A stretch of 64,000 bases of DNA from Carnegiea gigantea (lineage: Eukaryota; Streptophyta; Magnoliopsida; Caryophyllales; Cactaceae), in assembly GCA_029747015.1 (NCBI GenBank), contig JAKOGI010000143.1:882001-946000 (forward strand). Reading direction: 5' to 3'. The notes under the pieces are model-generated. The model worked only from the letters and a program-made list of their open reading frames with translations, was not told the origin of the DNA and searched no databases. How positions within the stretch are numbered: position 1 is the stretch's first letter; each line of letters begins with the position of its first letter. The position numbers and the translations under genes are program-made. This document shows positions 51,539 through 63,899 of the stretch, in pieces.

Positions 51539-52518
51539 ACATAAGAACATTTGGTTGAAGGAGCTTCCAGTGACTTTGGAAGGAGTATTCAGAGGCCAGA
51601 AATTAATGTTGGAAAAATTCTCACTGGATTAGTTGCCAAAAGCCTTTGGGGAATTCTTCTTATTATCTTGAACTCTTTGCAGACTGATGAATCAGATTCC
51701 AGTCGTCACATGCTTAGGGCTCACAAATATTTGAATGTGGACCAGCAAACAAAGCCTCGCATTTGAGGCCCTCGATCGGAAAATTGTGAATGATGACTTA
51801 CCTTCGTGAGGTAAATTGACTCCTGATCAGATGGTGAACGAACTCAGAGGTCGAGGTGTTTATTTTATTCATTCTTGAAGTGGTGTTTTTTATCAGCAAT
51901 TGGCGCTGCTGCTTTGGATCTGGCTGGTGGATCCATTGTATGCTAATTAATACAATCCACGAAGGGTTGGTGATAAGATAGCTGCTGTGACCAAGCATGC
52001 TGTCTCTGGCCTTACATTTTCTGTGAATGAAGGTCGATCGCTGATGTTATCAATACATAGATTAGAAGGAATCAGCACTAACCGTTCCCACTATGGTAGC
52101 ATGAAAGCTCAGATAGAAGGCTACTGAATTGGGTGCTGATCCGAGACTACATTTCACATATACTACCAGTTAGGAAAACTAGTGAAAGAGAGCTACGGAA
52201 GTCATATACTATTGCATAAGAGTGAAATGAATTTATCATCGGCTGGTTCAGATGGTGGTTGGGATATTGTTGGAAACTTGCTTCAACAACAGGGTGTGGT
52301 GAGTAAACCATGCAGAGGGAGATCAGATGTTCATGTGGTACGTAGGGAAGGGAATCAAGGTAGAGTACTAAATTCTTATCTATAGTGTCTAATCAATGTC
52401 TGCTAATTTAAGACATTGTTAGTTTTGGGGCGATGAGTCTGCAACTAAAAAAGCATGATATACGATGCCAATACTTCTTGACTAATTTGATTCATGTTTG
52501 CTATGATGTTGTATTAGC

Positions 52519-52616
52519 TTAAGACACAACTTGTGTCTTAGTTTAAGGGTTATAGAATAATTGAAGATTAAGACACAACTTGTGTGTTAGTTTAAGGGTT
52601 ATAGAATAATTGAAGA
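52519..52616. repeat. 49-bp tandem duplication with palindrome
   Basis: Two adjacent 49-bp units, each starting TTAAGACACAACTTGTGT, differ at one or two positions. The first unit carries a perfect palindromic arm pair AGACACA/TGTGTCT around ACT. Confidence 0.85.
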
Positions 52617-55600
52617 AGGAAATGGAAAGGAAAGCACATACGCTAAATTGTGTCAAACTTGGTTTTATTACTATATCTGCCTGTAAAACTTCAAGAAAAG
52701 CTAATGAATTCATTGTTTCATTTGTATGGTTTCAAGTACTGAGACGAACTTATAAAGAAGCTTGTTGAGAGTGTGTGACAAATGCAGATGTGTATAATGA
52801 ATAAGTGCCACTTTGTTCGGAGGTATTTGAAATCGAAGCAGAAGACAACAGCAACACAATTATGATATCTTTGCCAACAAGGCCGAGAATGAGAAGAGGA
52901 AATGTGAGCAATAAGAAAAGAGAACGAGGGAAAAAGATATTATTGAAAAATGTCCCCACATAATCAGGTTTGTGGCTTGCATGTATTGACTCGGTTCAGA
53001 TATAAAGTAAATGTGAAAGACACCCTTCATTGGAAATTTCCAAGAAAGAAGACCAATTAGTGGCAGTGGGTGCTGTTAAATGTTTACTCGTAGCAGTGGG
53101 CACAAGTTGAGAGAGTGGGACATTCGCCTTGAGGGGGGGGGGGGGGGGGGAGGAGTTGGGGTATGCAAGCAAATCCAATTAGCTATGGCAACACTATTTG
53201 TGGGGACGTGTGGGTGGCTACATTTTAGGGCCACCCTTGCATTGGTGCTTCAGTTAAGGCATTGCTACCTGCAACTCTTCATAGTGTTTGTTTTAAGATG
53301 TAGCTAGTATTCTTCTTTGTTGATTGGTCGCAAACTGCAATAAGCATGAAATTGTGCGGAACTCAGCCCATAAGCTGAGACAAAAGGTGGCCAGGGCCTT
53401 ATAAAGCGAGTGACTATCTCAGGTGTTTTCACTAGAGGCTAAGAAAATTACATCTCCCCATAAAAAACGAGATGGATAAGTGCAGCTCGAGCTGAGCAGG
53501 ATCTAGAATCACAAACAAGGATAACTGTCAATGTGAGGGTGGAGGTTTACCAGAGGAATCAAACGAAACGAATGACATAATTTCATAGCAAATGCAGGAC
53601 ATTTTCATATCTTCCATAACAAGCTTTCTTGTGGTTGTCATTACCATTGATTCATGTGTTCAACTGATAAAATTGGCACAGCTATCGCCCATATCATTCG
53701 TCTGTCCTTGTCTCATTGCAAAATTGGACATATCTGTTCTTGGAATCTTTGAAAATTGTGGACTTGCTAATGGACAATGGTTGCAAATTCAGGTGTCATA
53801 ATCATACATTTCTAAAAATATTGCATGGCTTTTGGTCTAAAATATCCATGTTGCATTGCCGACTTCCAAGTCCAAGGATTAAAATGCAGTTTTGATCATG
53901 GTTGCAGTTTTGGTTGCGGTATTGCAGTATAGTGCAGTTCTTGTGGGGTGAAAGCACGGCTCACTTGACTTCAAAGCCTGTCTGATGAGGCTGTTTTGGC
54001 ACTCAAAGGTCACATTTTGAATCCACCACTGCCAATTAACCAGCATGACTATTTGAAGTGAGATGATGAATTTAAGTGGCATGGCTAATGGATAAACATA
54101 ATATGGAAATTTTGTTTGAAAGTATTGCTGCCGACTATGCTGTCTAGTAATTTCGACATAATTGACAATTTATGTGGGATAGGATGTCTACATTGATGTG
54201 AGCTGTCTAAGCACAAAGCCAACTCGCCTTCCCACAAGTGATTTGATGCTTTGCTTTGATGCTTTGCTGGTTGCAGAAGTGGGTAAGTATTAATCTTAAA
54301 ATGTTGCTTGAGCATGTAGCCTGATATTATCTGTTTTTATGTGCTTGAGTTTACCACCATTGCCCACAATATGTATTTTGCTGGCACATGCTTTATTTTT
54401 TCACTATTGTACCCACAACTTTAGGGGCTCTCTGTGTTCTGTTGCTTCCTTTTTCTCTTTAGGGTGGGGGTGGCATAAAGGATACTTCTTTGTTTTTGTG
54501 GTTCCTATTTAACCTTTTGCATTAAAATCCCTTTTTCTCTGATTAAATGACTTAGTCCTCTGGATCTTCCCATCTTAGCTTCTCTAACTAGATGGTGGTG
54601 CTGATCTGCTGTCATTTTCTAGACTGCAAGAGCACGCCACTGCACGATGCTGTGTCCTACTGTTTTCTTTTAAGGTTGGAGAATTGACCTTGAGTAGGAT
54701 GGCCTAATTGAAGGAGATCCAACTTTCACATGGAGACGTTGGGATCAAATCTTCTGAGAGCATCAGAAGTTCTCTATTCCTTTACTCATTATTTCCTCGC
54801 ACATCTTCGCACACTAAGGTTCCATCATATCCAGCCCCCCCCCTGCGCCCCCCCCCCCCGGGTGTGCCGGAGTGTATTGGTGCTACATGCAAAATGTATG
54901 CGGTTACTGCTAGAGCTCCTTGCTGGTGTGGAGATACGCACAAATGTTGATGAGCCCTAAAAGAGTATTCACTAAGCTACTTGAAATTTACAAATGTTGA
55001 TGGACCCCACTGCGCTGATCGTTTTTCGATAAGCTAAATTGGGTTTGTCAATAAGCAAAAAGAAATAGAACTTGCCACATATATGTAAGTATGTAAAAGA
55101 TAAGTGCTACACGAAAGTTACAAGAACAAGAAACCAAAGTTCAATGTGGATTTTTTTGAAGCCAGGTCTAGGGATACGAAATACACCCTTATCGCTAAGA
55201 AATTGGCTAGAAAAATAAAGGCTTGTTTAACAAAGCAAAAACCCATGTTAATTCTGTTAGGTTGGGGGGCTTTAATGATCAATCATTTTCTTTCTTGTCT
55301 TTGTTATCTACTACAACCAGCCGGAAGTGCAAATACGATAAGGCCTTTTTTTTTGGTTTTTTTGGAATGTCCCTTATCAACCTTGTTTTCTAACAACCCA
55401 TAACGAGGTCTTTTCAGAGTTAGTTATGATTTTTTCCTTCCCCTTTTTTTCTTCATTGCGATGCTTTCTCCCATGGGAAAACAGTACTATGAGCTTAGGT
55501 GAAGGAGCCGAAAATGGTTCCATCAGTGTGGGAGCAGCCTTTTTTCAGGTATAAATTAAGCGTGTTTTCATGTCAGTCGGGTCAGATAAGCAGATGTAAG

Positions 55601-56226
55601 AACAATTTTGCTAAATCCAATGTGTACTACTCTGCTGTTTCCGGTTAATTTGAGGAGCAACATTCTGGAAAATTTTCACCGGTATCTGCAGTTCAGTTCA
55701 GAAGCATTTGTACCTTAGGCCAACAAATGAATGTCAGAGGTAGAAATTAATGCACAACCACCTTCCATGTGTAGCCACCAAACCCCCACCGTTAATCCCT
55801 TAATGAGAGAGAATGGGAGTTTTGGCTTGACACGGAAACGACCAACAGAATTGTACGCTTATTTATGCAAATGGGGAAAAATTTGTACACTCGATCTGTC
55901 GCTGTTTTCTTAGGTGTGTTCTTGTCCTTTGTTTCCGACCTTAGCCGCCCTATAATAACTGTATTCGTTCTCACCTGCCGTGGGTTTACAGTTTTCTGAA
56001 AATTTAGCAACAAAAAGAAATTTTTGGAGCCTCAACTCTTTGTATAGTTGTTTTTTTAATGATCGTATTGAATCCATTAATTCATCCTGCTGTAAAAGTC
56101 TTACGTTGGGCAGTTTTCAAGTAGATGTGAATCTTAGAGCAACCAAGTCTAGCTTATTCTGAATTGCAAGAATTTACTGCAAATTTCATGTTGGAGAAAT
56201 TTCAACATTACCATCACCCACTATAG

Positions 56227-56330
56227 TTGTATAGGTACTAGTTATATTGGTACTCCTGACGGAGTTTAGGGAGATATAGATGTAAGCCACCTCACCTTTG
56301 CAAGTAGAAAGACCAAAACTAAGGGCGCTG
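56227..56330 (-). mobile_element. RTE-like LINE 3' tail fragment (copy J)
   Basis: It contains the shared motif order in minus orientation: GGAGTTTAGGGAGATATAGA, then TGTAAGCCACCTCACCTTTG, then AGTAGAAAGACC. It is diverged; the tail and TSD are not resolved. Confidence 0.5.
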
Positions 56331-57767
56331 CCATCTCTCTCTCTCTTTCCTTTTTTTTTTTTTTCGGTGAGTAGAAACCGTTGTGGTTTGAAATCTTTTG
56401 TAAGGAACAAAGTTTTAGAGAACAACATAGAAAGATAATGCAGTATAGTATTGGAGGCATGCATTTGTATATTATAACAAATAATTGATAGCAGTAACAT
56501 ATAATGTAAGTATGTAACAGCTAGTTTGCAAATCGAAAACAACAAATGTGCGAAGTTTCTAAAAGCCAAAGTACTGATAAAAGGCCGACTATCTAAAGTT
56601 TGTAACCTTGATTCTAGAACCCTAAGAGCTCTTAATTTGGATCATGTCCTCCATAGGTTATGAATCTAGGACATGCCTCAACCATATGTCTTTAATTCGG
56701 GACCATGTTATTTGGCCTTCCTCTGCCTCTTTTTCAATTTAGAATTTCAATCCTCTAATGCCTCCTCGCTGCTGTACGTGTCTACGCCCCTTCTTTGATA
56801 TGTCTGATTCAGAGCATATCTTCTATTCATTAAACATGATCTTGGGTTACGATGAAAACAACCTCGAAGAACTTGCTAACGGCTATGTACATTCTCTACC
56901 TGTCATCCACTCACCTAATTCTCCTCACCCTAGTGATTGCAATGGTTTCGATGATGAGTAATTGCCAAGAAACTATATATTGTCCTTGGTCTTGAAGGAC
57001 ATTATTTGCTTGTAGCTTAAATAATTTCCAACAAATTGATTTCCATATTTTTCTAATGTTAAGAAGAAATAGGCCCCAACCTCCCCCTCTCCGTCATAAA
57101 ATAAAATAAAAAAGAAAAAAAAGTTTTAAAACAATCGTAGCCTCAACTCCCTTCCTGTTGAAAGCGGTTGAAACATTAGTTATTTTTGCCAATACTAAGC
57201 GCAGTTAATTTATTTACTACACTAGTTTTCCTTCAATATAAGAAATTAAGCAATCTTCACACTTGCAAGACTTTTTTTTTCCTTGCGCCTTTCCAACAAG
57301 AGTATGGAAAACTGTAATTAATTGACAGGGTCTAATGTTGGAGGAAAAAACAACCGCCGTTGTGAAAAAGTAAAATTTTAAAGGGTACATAATTTACTGC
57401 ACCAATTTCTATTGATTTTATTAGAGAAAGGAGAACTTTCACCCATAGCATTACGAATGACTTGGGATTTTCCATTAAAGGGGAAATGAAATTTTGGGAC
57501 CAGGGGAAGTATTTCCAAATTGGTGTAACATGGTATTATCTTCCCTTATTCTTGTCTTTGCATCATGGAGTCATTGAAAATTAATCATGAGAAGATTGTC
57601 ACAATTTTAATGTCCAAGATATTACGTTAGTTATATGAAAGTCAAATTTTACCTCAATATTTTTTATCCACATTTACTTAATGGGCCTTTATTAGGCGCG
57701 CGTTTTGCTTTATGAATGAGTGAATCTGAAAAAATAAAGAATTTGGGTGCGCCCCACACAGGTGACA

Positions 57768-57775
57768 CTTTTCAG
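57768..57775. repeat. 8-bp target-site duplication, left (hAT MITE)
   Basis: CTTTTCAG, identical to 58008-58015. Confidence 0.92.
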
Positions 57776-58007
57776 TAGGGCTGTCAAACGGGTCGGGTCG
57801 GGTCGACCATTTAATAAGCGGGTCAATTTCGTGTCAGCCTTGAAAATAGCTAAGATTTGCTCACAACTGAAAAATAGCAAGTTTTCACATTAAACAACCA
57901 AATCGTGTCGACTTCTGGGCAAAATCGGTTCCGTTCAGGTCGGGTTCATGTTTCTCTCAGTAAATTCGGGTCGGGTTATCGTGTCGGGTCAGACTTTGAC
58001 AGCCCTA
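57776..58007. mobile_element. hAT MITE directly upstream of the peroxidase TATA box
   Basis: 232 bp with perfect terminal inverted repeats TAGGGCTGTCAAA/TTTGACAGCCCTA and a perfect 8-bp TSD CTTTTCAG, which together diagnose the hAT superfamily. The arms contain GGGTCGGGTCGGGTC and its counterpart. No coding sequence. The right TSD ends 10 bp before the TATA box of the peroxidase gene. Confidence 0.93.
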
Positions 58008-58015
58008 CTTTTCAG
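58008..58015. repeat. 8-bp target-site duplication, right (hAT MITE)
   Basis: CTTTTCAG, partner of 57768-57775. Confidence 0.92.
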
Positions 58016-58025
58016 GCCCCCGTTC

Positions 58026-58033
58026 TATAAAAA
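58026..58033 (+). promoter_or_regulatory. TATA box of the peroxidase gene
   Basis: TATAAAAA, about 100 bp upstream of the peroxidase ATG, leaving a leader of roughly 70 bases. Confidence 0.7.
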
Positions 58034-58127
58034 TTGGCACTTCATTCTCTGAGCTATCAGCGTCTATTGTATACTGTTATACTACATTCTTTCCATGCTT
58101 GTTGCGTAGTAGAGTAGCTAGAAAGAA

Positions 58128-61100
58128 ATGGACAGCTGTAGATGTGTACTGATTCTGCTGATTATACTCTGTGTTTGTGGCAGAAAAGGTGAAGGGCAAG
58201 GGTTGGTTTATGACTACTATGACTCAACATGTCCATATGTGGAAGAAATTGTGAAGAGAGAAATGTTCAGCATATTTGCAGCTGATGCTACAGCACCTGC
58301 GGCGTTCCTACGGCTTTTGTTCCATGACTGCCAAGTTCAGGTTGGTTTATAACCACCTTGTTTACATCTCTTTATCCTATATTTAAATGGTGTATGCAAT
58401 CAATGAAAGAGGTGCCTAAATGCATTTTTGGTGGGTTAGAGCCATGTTCACGTTGGATTGCTGTTTAAACCTATTTTTGTGCTCAACATGCATACCTGTG
58501 ACGATAATTTTCTCCAGACTGTATGGGTTGTGATCTTCATTCACCTTTTTCTTTTGAATGCATTTAAAGCTTCATGTGAACTCTCCTATTTTTCCCCCCC
58601 TTTCCTACGTTTATTTTTTGGAGTTTTTCTTTCCTTTGTCGCACCAAACGCTAGTTATAATGTTGATTTCAAAAAAAAAAAAATAATACCACTCATTGCC
58701 TTGATACTGTCAGCTGCGTATCCAAAAATATCTATTTAAGGTTGTTCATATTTAAGTTTTCGTAAAATTGTTGAGTACTAATTTATTTTTGTGAATTTCC
58801 ATTTTAATAGTTTTACAAATTTTGAGAATTTTTATATGTAAATTTGAACTAATTTTTTGACTGACAATTGACGGAGACATCATACTAAGAAATTAAAGTC
58901 CATCACTAGATACTATGATGGTGATTTTTATACTCAGTCTCTTTGATAATGGTTACCCTTTTTAATTTCACTTGTTACATTTTGATCATCTGCTTTATCC
59001 ACTATTACTTCGAATTTAATGCATGCACATCTAAAATTCAGTCCCATTAGACAACCATTGTTACGAATAGAATGAGGTTCCACATAGGGACCTTCTTTGT
59101 ATCCTTGACGAGAATAATCTAGAGAGAACCCTTGAGAGAAGGGCTACCTAGATTGTATTCTTACCTTTCTTACCCCCCCCAAAAAAAAAAAAAAACCCAT
59201 TGTTACGAATAGAGTTATGTGATTGTGATGCAAAGGTCCATTTACGACTATTTTCATGTATTAATCAACTATCTGTTGTCACGAATTTTGAGAAATAGAA
59301 TGACATGTTGTGACCATAGCAAATTGAAACATCGTGATATTCTTTCTGATTTAAGTTTAATGTTCTTTCTGTATTTGGCCATCCGTAAATCCTCATGAAA
59401 GGTCTCTAAACTCACTTATCTTAATTTTGTTTTGGGCCAGCCTAGTCCCATCTATTCCTTGTTTATTTGTGTACTCGGAATTCTGTAAGCCTGAATTTGG
59501 TAGAATTGTTAGATCATTTAAGGCTTATTCATTTTAGCGTTTACTTTTTGTCATAAACGGCGAAGGAATTGTAATAGTGGTAAGGGTGACAAGATTTACT
59601 TGTGAGTCATACAGAAACAAAACAACCAATAATTGTAAAACCTAGATTTAATTGTAACATGGAAACGAATGGCCTTTAGAAGAGAAACAAAACTCAGTAT
59701 TATGATATTTCTCTTAACTAAACATTTTTTATATCTGTAATTTTCCAAAAAAGATGGAGTTTATGAAGCAAAAACTGCTCTACTAGAACTTTTACTGATG
59801 CATAATTCAACATGCTGAATTTATATTGCGTTCATCTTTCATCCAACTAATTAGAAGCCCTTTTTTGGAGAAGTAATTTCTTCTGATTTTCAGTGGTCCT
59901 CAAACAACCAATAAATGCCCTGCTTTTTCATAAACACCCGTAGAGGTACAGAGAAGGTTGAATTTTTAGTTTAACTATTTCTGTGAATGACTTAGCACAG
60001 ATCAATTGAAGTAATCAAATAGGGCTATTTCACATGATCCACTATTATTTTTGCTATTACATCTACCAAATCCGTGTAATTCTATATATTAACCCCAAAT
60101 CAAATAAATATCAGTACTTCCACCAACACTTTTGGGGTTTGGAGGTGGGAGGACAGAAAGTCAAACATACAGAACGTTAAAAATGCACCACTTTACCGCT
60201 GTAATTGGATCGAAGAAATATTGCTTTTAGTGGAATTTGTATATTGACTACCTATTACTTCACGATGAAACTGGAGTAGGCTAACGCATCAACATTCTAA
60301 ATTCCAAAGAGGGGTGTTCATCATTGTCTTAAGAGAATCCTCCGCATTTTCTTCAAAAATTTTCAGTGCTCTCATTTAAACTTTTATTGACAATTTGACA
60401 TAAAGAATTTGTTGACACATTGTAATACAGGGATGTGATGCATCAATCCTCTTACAATCGGAAGACTCGGAACTGCAATCTTCGAGGAACTTTGGGATAC
60501 GAAAACTAGAAGAGATTGCTCGTATAAAATCCGTTTTGGAGGATGAATGTCCAATGCAAGTCTCGTGTGCAGATATCATTGCTTTGGCAGCCAGGGAAGC
60601 GGTTTCAATTTCAGGTGGCCCTTCTATTCAGATTCCTCTTGGAAGAAAGGACTCCCTCACTTCTAGCTCCCAGCAGGCTGATGCTCATCTTCCTTCCCCT
60701 AGCATTGATGATGTTGACCGATTTCTTCAAATCTTCATGGGAAAAGGAATGGACCTCGAAGAGTCTGTTGCAATTATAGGTAACTAGTCTCTCAAACTCT
60801 CCTGAAATTTATTATAGGATAAACATTTTCAGAATCTATTAGTAGATTTATGAGTGCAACTGTGCAAGACATGATAAACGGGTTGTCTCGAATGGGTTTG
60901 ATCAGGTTAGCTTGGGATTAGATCAATCATAACAGGTACATGGACTGCTTTGGTCATATCAAGGTGAGGTCATGTACCCATGCAGTGACTTCGTTCAGTG
61001 AGCTTGTCAAGTGAATGTAACTGATAATGGTTGCAAGGCATAAAAACTCCTGATAGTGCTCCTACTGTAGATTTGCCTTGGGCCTATTGCATTTGCTGTA

Positions 61101-61527
61101 ACACATGTTATGTGGGGTTTTCATTGCAGGTGCACATACACTAGGCGGCGGACACTGCAGGAACATAGTAAGCAGACTTTCTAATCCTAAGCCAACTGAT
61201 CAAATGGACCAGGGTTTCCAGCTTCAATTGAGACTCAGTTGCCCCACTCTAATCCCCACCAACAATGTCACAGTGGTACCAAATGATCTCACTACAACGA
61301 TATTCGATAATCAGTATTACAGGGACGCTGCCATTGGCAGGGGCTTGTTCCCCATTGATTCCAGCATTTCAAGGGATGCTCGAACCATGGCGATTGTCGC
61401 ACAATTTGCAGTTGATAAAATGTATTTCTTCCAGACTTTTTCTTCTGCGTTTCTGAAGCTTGCTTCGACTGGGGTTCTTACCGGGGACGAGGGTGAAGTC
61501 AGGTTGGATTGCAGCCTAGTAAATTGA
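58128..61527 (+). CDS. Class III peroxidase (PRX29-like), secreted
   Basis: Three exons: 58128-58340, 60431-60779, 61130-61527 (GT-AG introns of 2090 and 350 bp, phases 0 and 1), 319 aa. The protein is a haem peroxidase of the secretory pathway or cell wall that oxidises phenolics with H2O2. Residues 1-23 form a hydrophobic signal peptide. R62, H66 (distal His) and D67 are in LRLLFHDC; GCDAS (72-76) supplies calcium ligands; VSCADIIALAAREAV follows. H190 in GAHTLGGGHC is the proximal haem ligand. All eight family cysteines are present (STC, HDC, GCD, DEC, VSC, GHC, LSC, LDC). Most family members have three introns; here the usual second one is absent, giving one 349-bp middle exon. HDCQVQ replaces the common HDCFV, as in Arabidopsis PRX29. 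It is convergent with the GT14 gene. Confidence 0.93.
59055..59071. repeat. Target-site duplication, left (intronic retroposon)
   Basis: CCATTGTTACGAATAGA, identical to 59197-59213. Confidence 0.92.
59072..59196 (+). mobile_element. 125-bp poly(A) retroposon in peroxidase intron 1
   Basis: Flanked by a perfect 17-bp direct repeat. It begins ATGAGGTTCCACATAGGGAC and ends in C8 followed by A15 and CC. TSD plus terminal A-tract is the signature of LINE-mediated retroposition in the sense orientation of the host gene. It lacks recognisable A and B boxes, so it is either a 5'-truncated SINE, a truncated LINE of another family or a retroposed transcript. Confidence 0.82.
59197..59213. repeat. Target-site duplication, right (intronic retroposon)
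   Basis: CCATTGTTACGAATAGA, partner of 59055-59071. Confidence 0.92.
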
Positions 61528-62827
61528 TGAATACGATATACTTTTGTTCTTAAGGGTTTTTTTTTTTTTTTTTTGGGGGGGGGGGTGGTTCTGTGCCTAT
61601 AATATTAATTGTAATTGTAATAATAACGGTCATTCTTATCTTGGGGGTGTACACAGTACACTCTATACTGGTTAACTGCCAATTATCAATTGATTTCAAG
61701 TTTAGTTGCTGGACACGTCATTATTGCTTTTACCCTGTTGATTTCAAATTTATCCATGCACCGGACACATCACTTACACAAGGATTGGTCTGTTCACCCT
61801 ATTTGGGACAAAGTATTTCTCAAATCCACCAATAAACAAGCATAACTCTTTTTTCAACGATTCTTATGTCTTCAACATTCAGACATAGGATTTTTACCTT
61901 AAAAATTCTAGGTTTTATCTTCTATGTGGAAACTATATGTCCTTTTCTATAAGTCAAATGACTAATCATATTCATACGTTTCATTATACAAACAATGAAG
62001 TGAATAGTTTGACATTGTAGTTTAATGTAAAAGATGTGGCTCCCAAATTTAGTAATTTCCTGAAGTAGGCCATTTAGATAGACTTGGCATACTGTAACAA
62101 AGTAAGAGAGCACAATTCAGCCTGACCTAATTCGTAGAGAGAAACGCGACCTTTTCATAGGACATGGCCCAATACCGAGCCTAAATTGACAATATTTCAA
62201 CTATTTAGTATGAAACCCGGTCATTCGTACATTAATGAAATCTTGCCTATTCAAGGCACATGCATTGAGTTCACTTACAGCAAACCAATTGTCAGCTACG
62301 GGGGGCTTAAAATTAAAGCATCACCGATAAAACTAGTTAAACATGCCCAACAGGACGCATGTGTTCCACGTAAGTACATCACAGCCCCCCCCCCCCCCCA
62401 AAAAAAAAAAAACAAGAAAAACCCACAAAAACAAAAAAAGAAGAAACAAATACACATCAAGTGAATGAGTCCTGCAAGAAGAAATTGTGAGATGCTTTCC
62501 TGTTAATACGGAAGTCACAAGGATGCAGACAAAGAAGAGCTACTCTCATGTAGCATATCTTATACCATTCCACATGTAATTATTGATTCCTAAAATCAAA
62601 ATCAAATCAACACAACAATAATCTACGAACTCTAGGCTTAAGCTTTCTGCGGTACTAATCCAACACCTGAGTCATTGTAGTATTTACCCCTATGTTCTCT
62701 GTAGTCTCTACTCTAGTACAAATAATCTCCTATAGTTCCATCGCCAAAGATGGACTGAAGCTCTAGTTTGAGGGTTAGAAAAACCACGCCAAAGATTCTA
62801 CGTGTTTGGGACAAGGAGGAATGATCA
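61528..62827. other. Convergent 3' region between peroxidase and GT14 genes
   Basis: Holds the 3' UTRs of both genes. There is a T18/G9 homopolymer block at 61557-61586 and a C14/A13 block at 62386-62412. No further gene. Confidence 0.5.
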
Positions 62828-63899
62828 TCATGTGTTCTTATCCAACAATGGAGATGGATCATACCCCTCACTCAAAAGCCGCATAGCAGCTCCTTCGGAG
62901 AACTTCCTAGCAAAGAGGAAGCAAGGAACTGATGTAGCATTAGTTCGGCACCACTCTGTCCTGTACTCTGTCTCATAGTATACATGGTTGATATCCTGTT
63001 AAAAAGAACACAGAAATATAGGTTACACAGAAAGGTGATAAGTGATAATAGCGCTGCGTCGTGAGCAAGCCAGCTGGTATGCAAGCTGCTCTAGGTCACC
63101 TCAGTCAAGGCTAGGTGCAAACACCCTTCAGCCCATACTGACCTGAGGCCCTGGCCTCTAACTTTTTTGAAAAAAGAAAATAACTTGTGTAGATCCAAAG
63201 CCGGTTTTTTAATTTATTATTTTTAACCTAGGATTTAGTTTAGCATGCACTCGAAGAGAAAAGAAATATTTTGGTATGGTCAAATGACCAAGTTTAGCCA
63301 AGCCTTGAGTCAAGGCAGAGGCAATGGAGCGGATTGGAGCCCAGCATTGCGCCAATGCAGAGTAAACTAGGTAAGCTTGAAGCTTAGCCTAAATACATTA
63401 CTAGCTCACAAGTACAACTGGTTGAAACATAGTAGCAAGTAACAATATAAATTATCAAGTTTCAACACCTTAATTTCTTTAATCCATTGAGGACCTGCAG
63501 TTGAATAGCTGAAAGTAACAGGATGCCATCCTTTCCCTTCCATTTTCGATGCAGATTCATTCCAAAGAGTGTAGGTCAATGTTCTACGTTCAAGTTGATC
63601 CTCAAGTCCCATCATCTGTCAAGAAGAAACAGATTTCAGACACTATCATATGTAAATATTAATGATGACTTCAAAGTAGTAGGACAGGTAAATTGGACAT
63701 TATTGAGAATCATGAGTGCAGAATACATCATTCCAAATACAATGGCAACTTAAACAAATTGTTCATAAACATCAACAAATTGGTGGGGCACGAAAAGTTC
63801 CCACCAATGACCTCGGAAATAACGATGAACAAAACTTACAGCTAGAAATGTCTGCACATAATGTTCATCCGGAATGCAATTGTGCTGTTTTTGGAGTTT
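62828..63899 (-). CDS. GT14 / Branch-family (DUF266) glycosyltransferase, C-terminal part
   Basis: Three phase-0 exons are visible: 63899-63840 (20 codons, KLQKQHNCIPDEHYVQTFLA), 63615-63469 (49 codons) and 62995-62828 (55 codons plus stop). The middle exon includes RRTLTYTLWNES and GWHPVTFSYSTAGPQWIKEI. The last has INHVYYETEYRTEWCRTN and the strongly conserved CFLFARKFSEGAAMRLLSEG. This is the C-terminus of plant Core-2/I-branching-like proteins (PF02485), Golgi type II membrane enzymes of family GT14; PDEHY is a conserved family motif. The 5' exons, including the membrane anchor, lie beyond the right edge, and I could not identify another exon in 63900-64000. The substrate cannot be stated. 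Confidence 0.9.

Larger units (their letters stand above)
51539..57767. other. PPR 3' flank and intergenic region, no further gene seen
   Basis: Less AT-rich than other gaps and full of short open frames, none with a family motif (51551, 52182, 55104, 56758 and others). The first part must contain the PPR 3' UTR. It has a 49-bp tandem duplication (52519-52616), a G-run at about 53135-53150, C-runs at 54834-54861 and a LINE tail at 56227. I see no tRNA gene. Confidence 0.45.

Noticed and set aside
56758..56961. 67-codon frame with CCTC cysteines, briefly considered a small zinc-binding protein
   Set aside because: No second half of a metal site, no homologous pattern, no nearby promoter or splice evidence.
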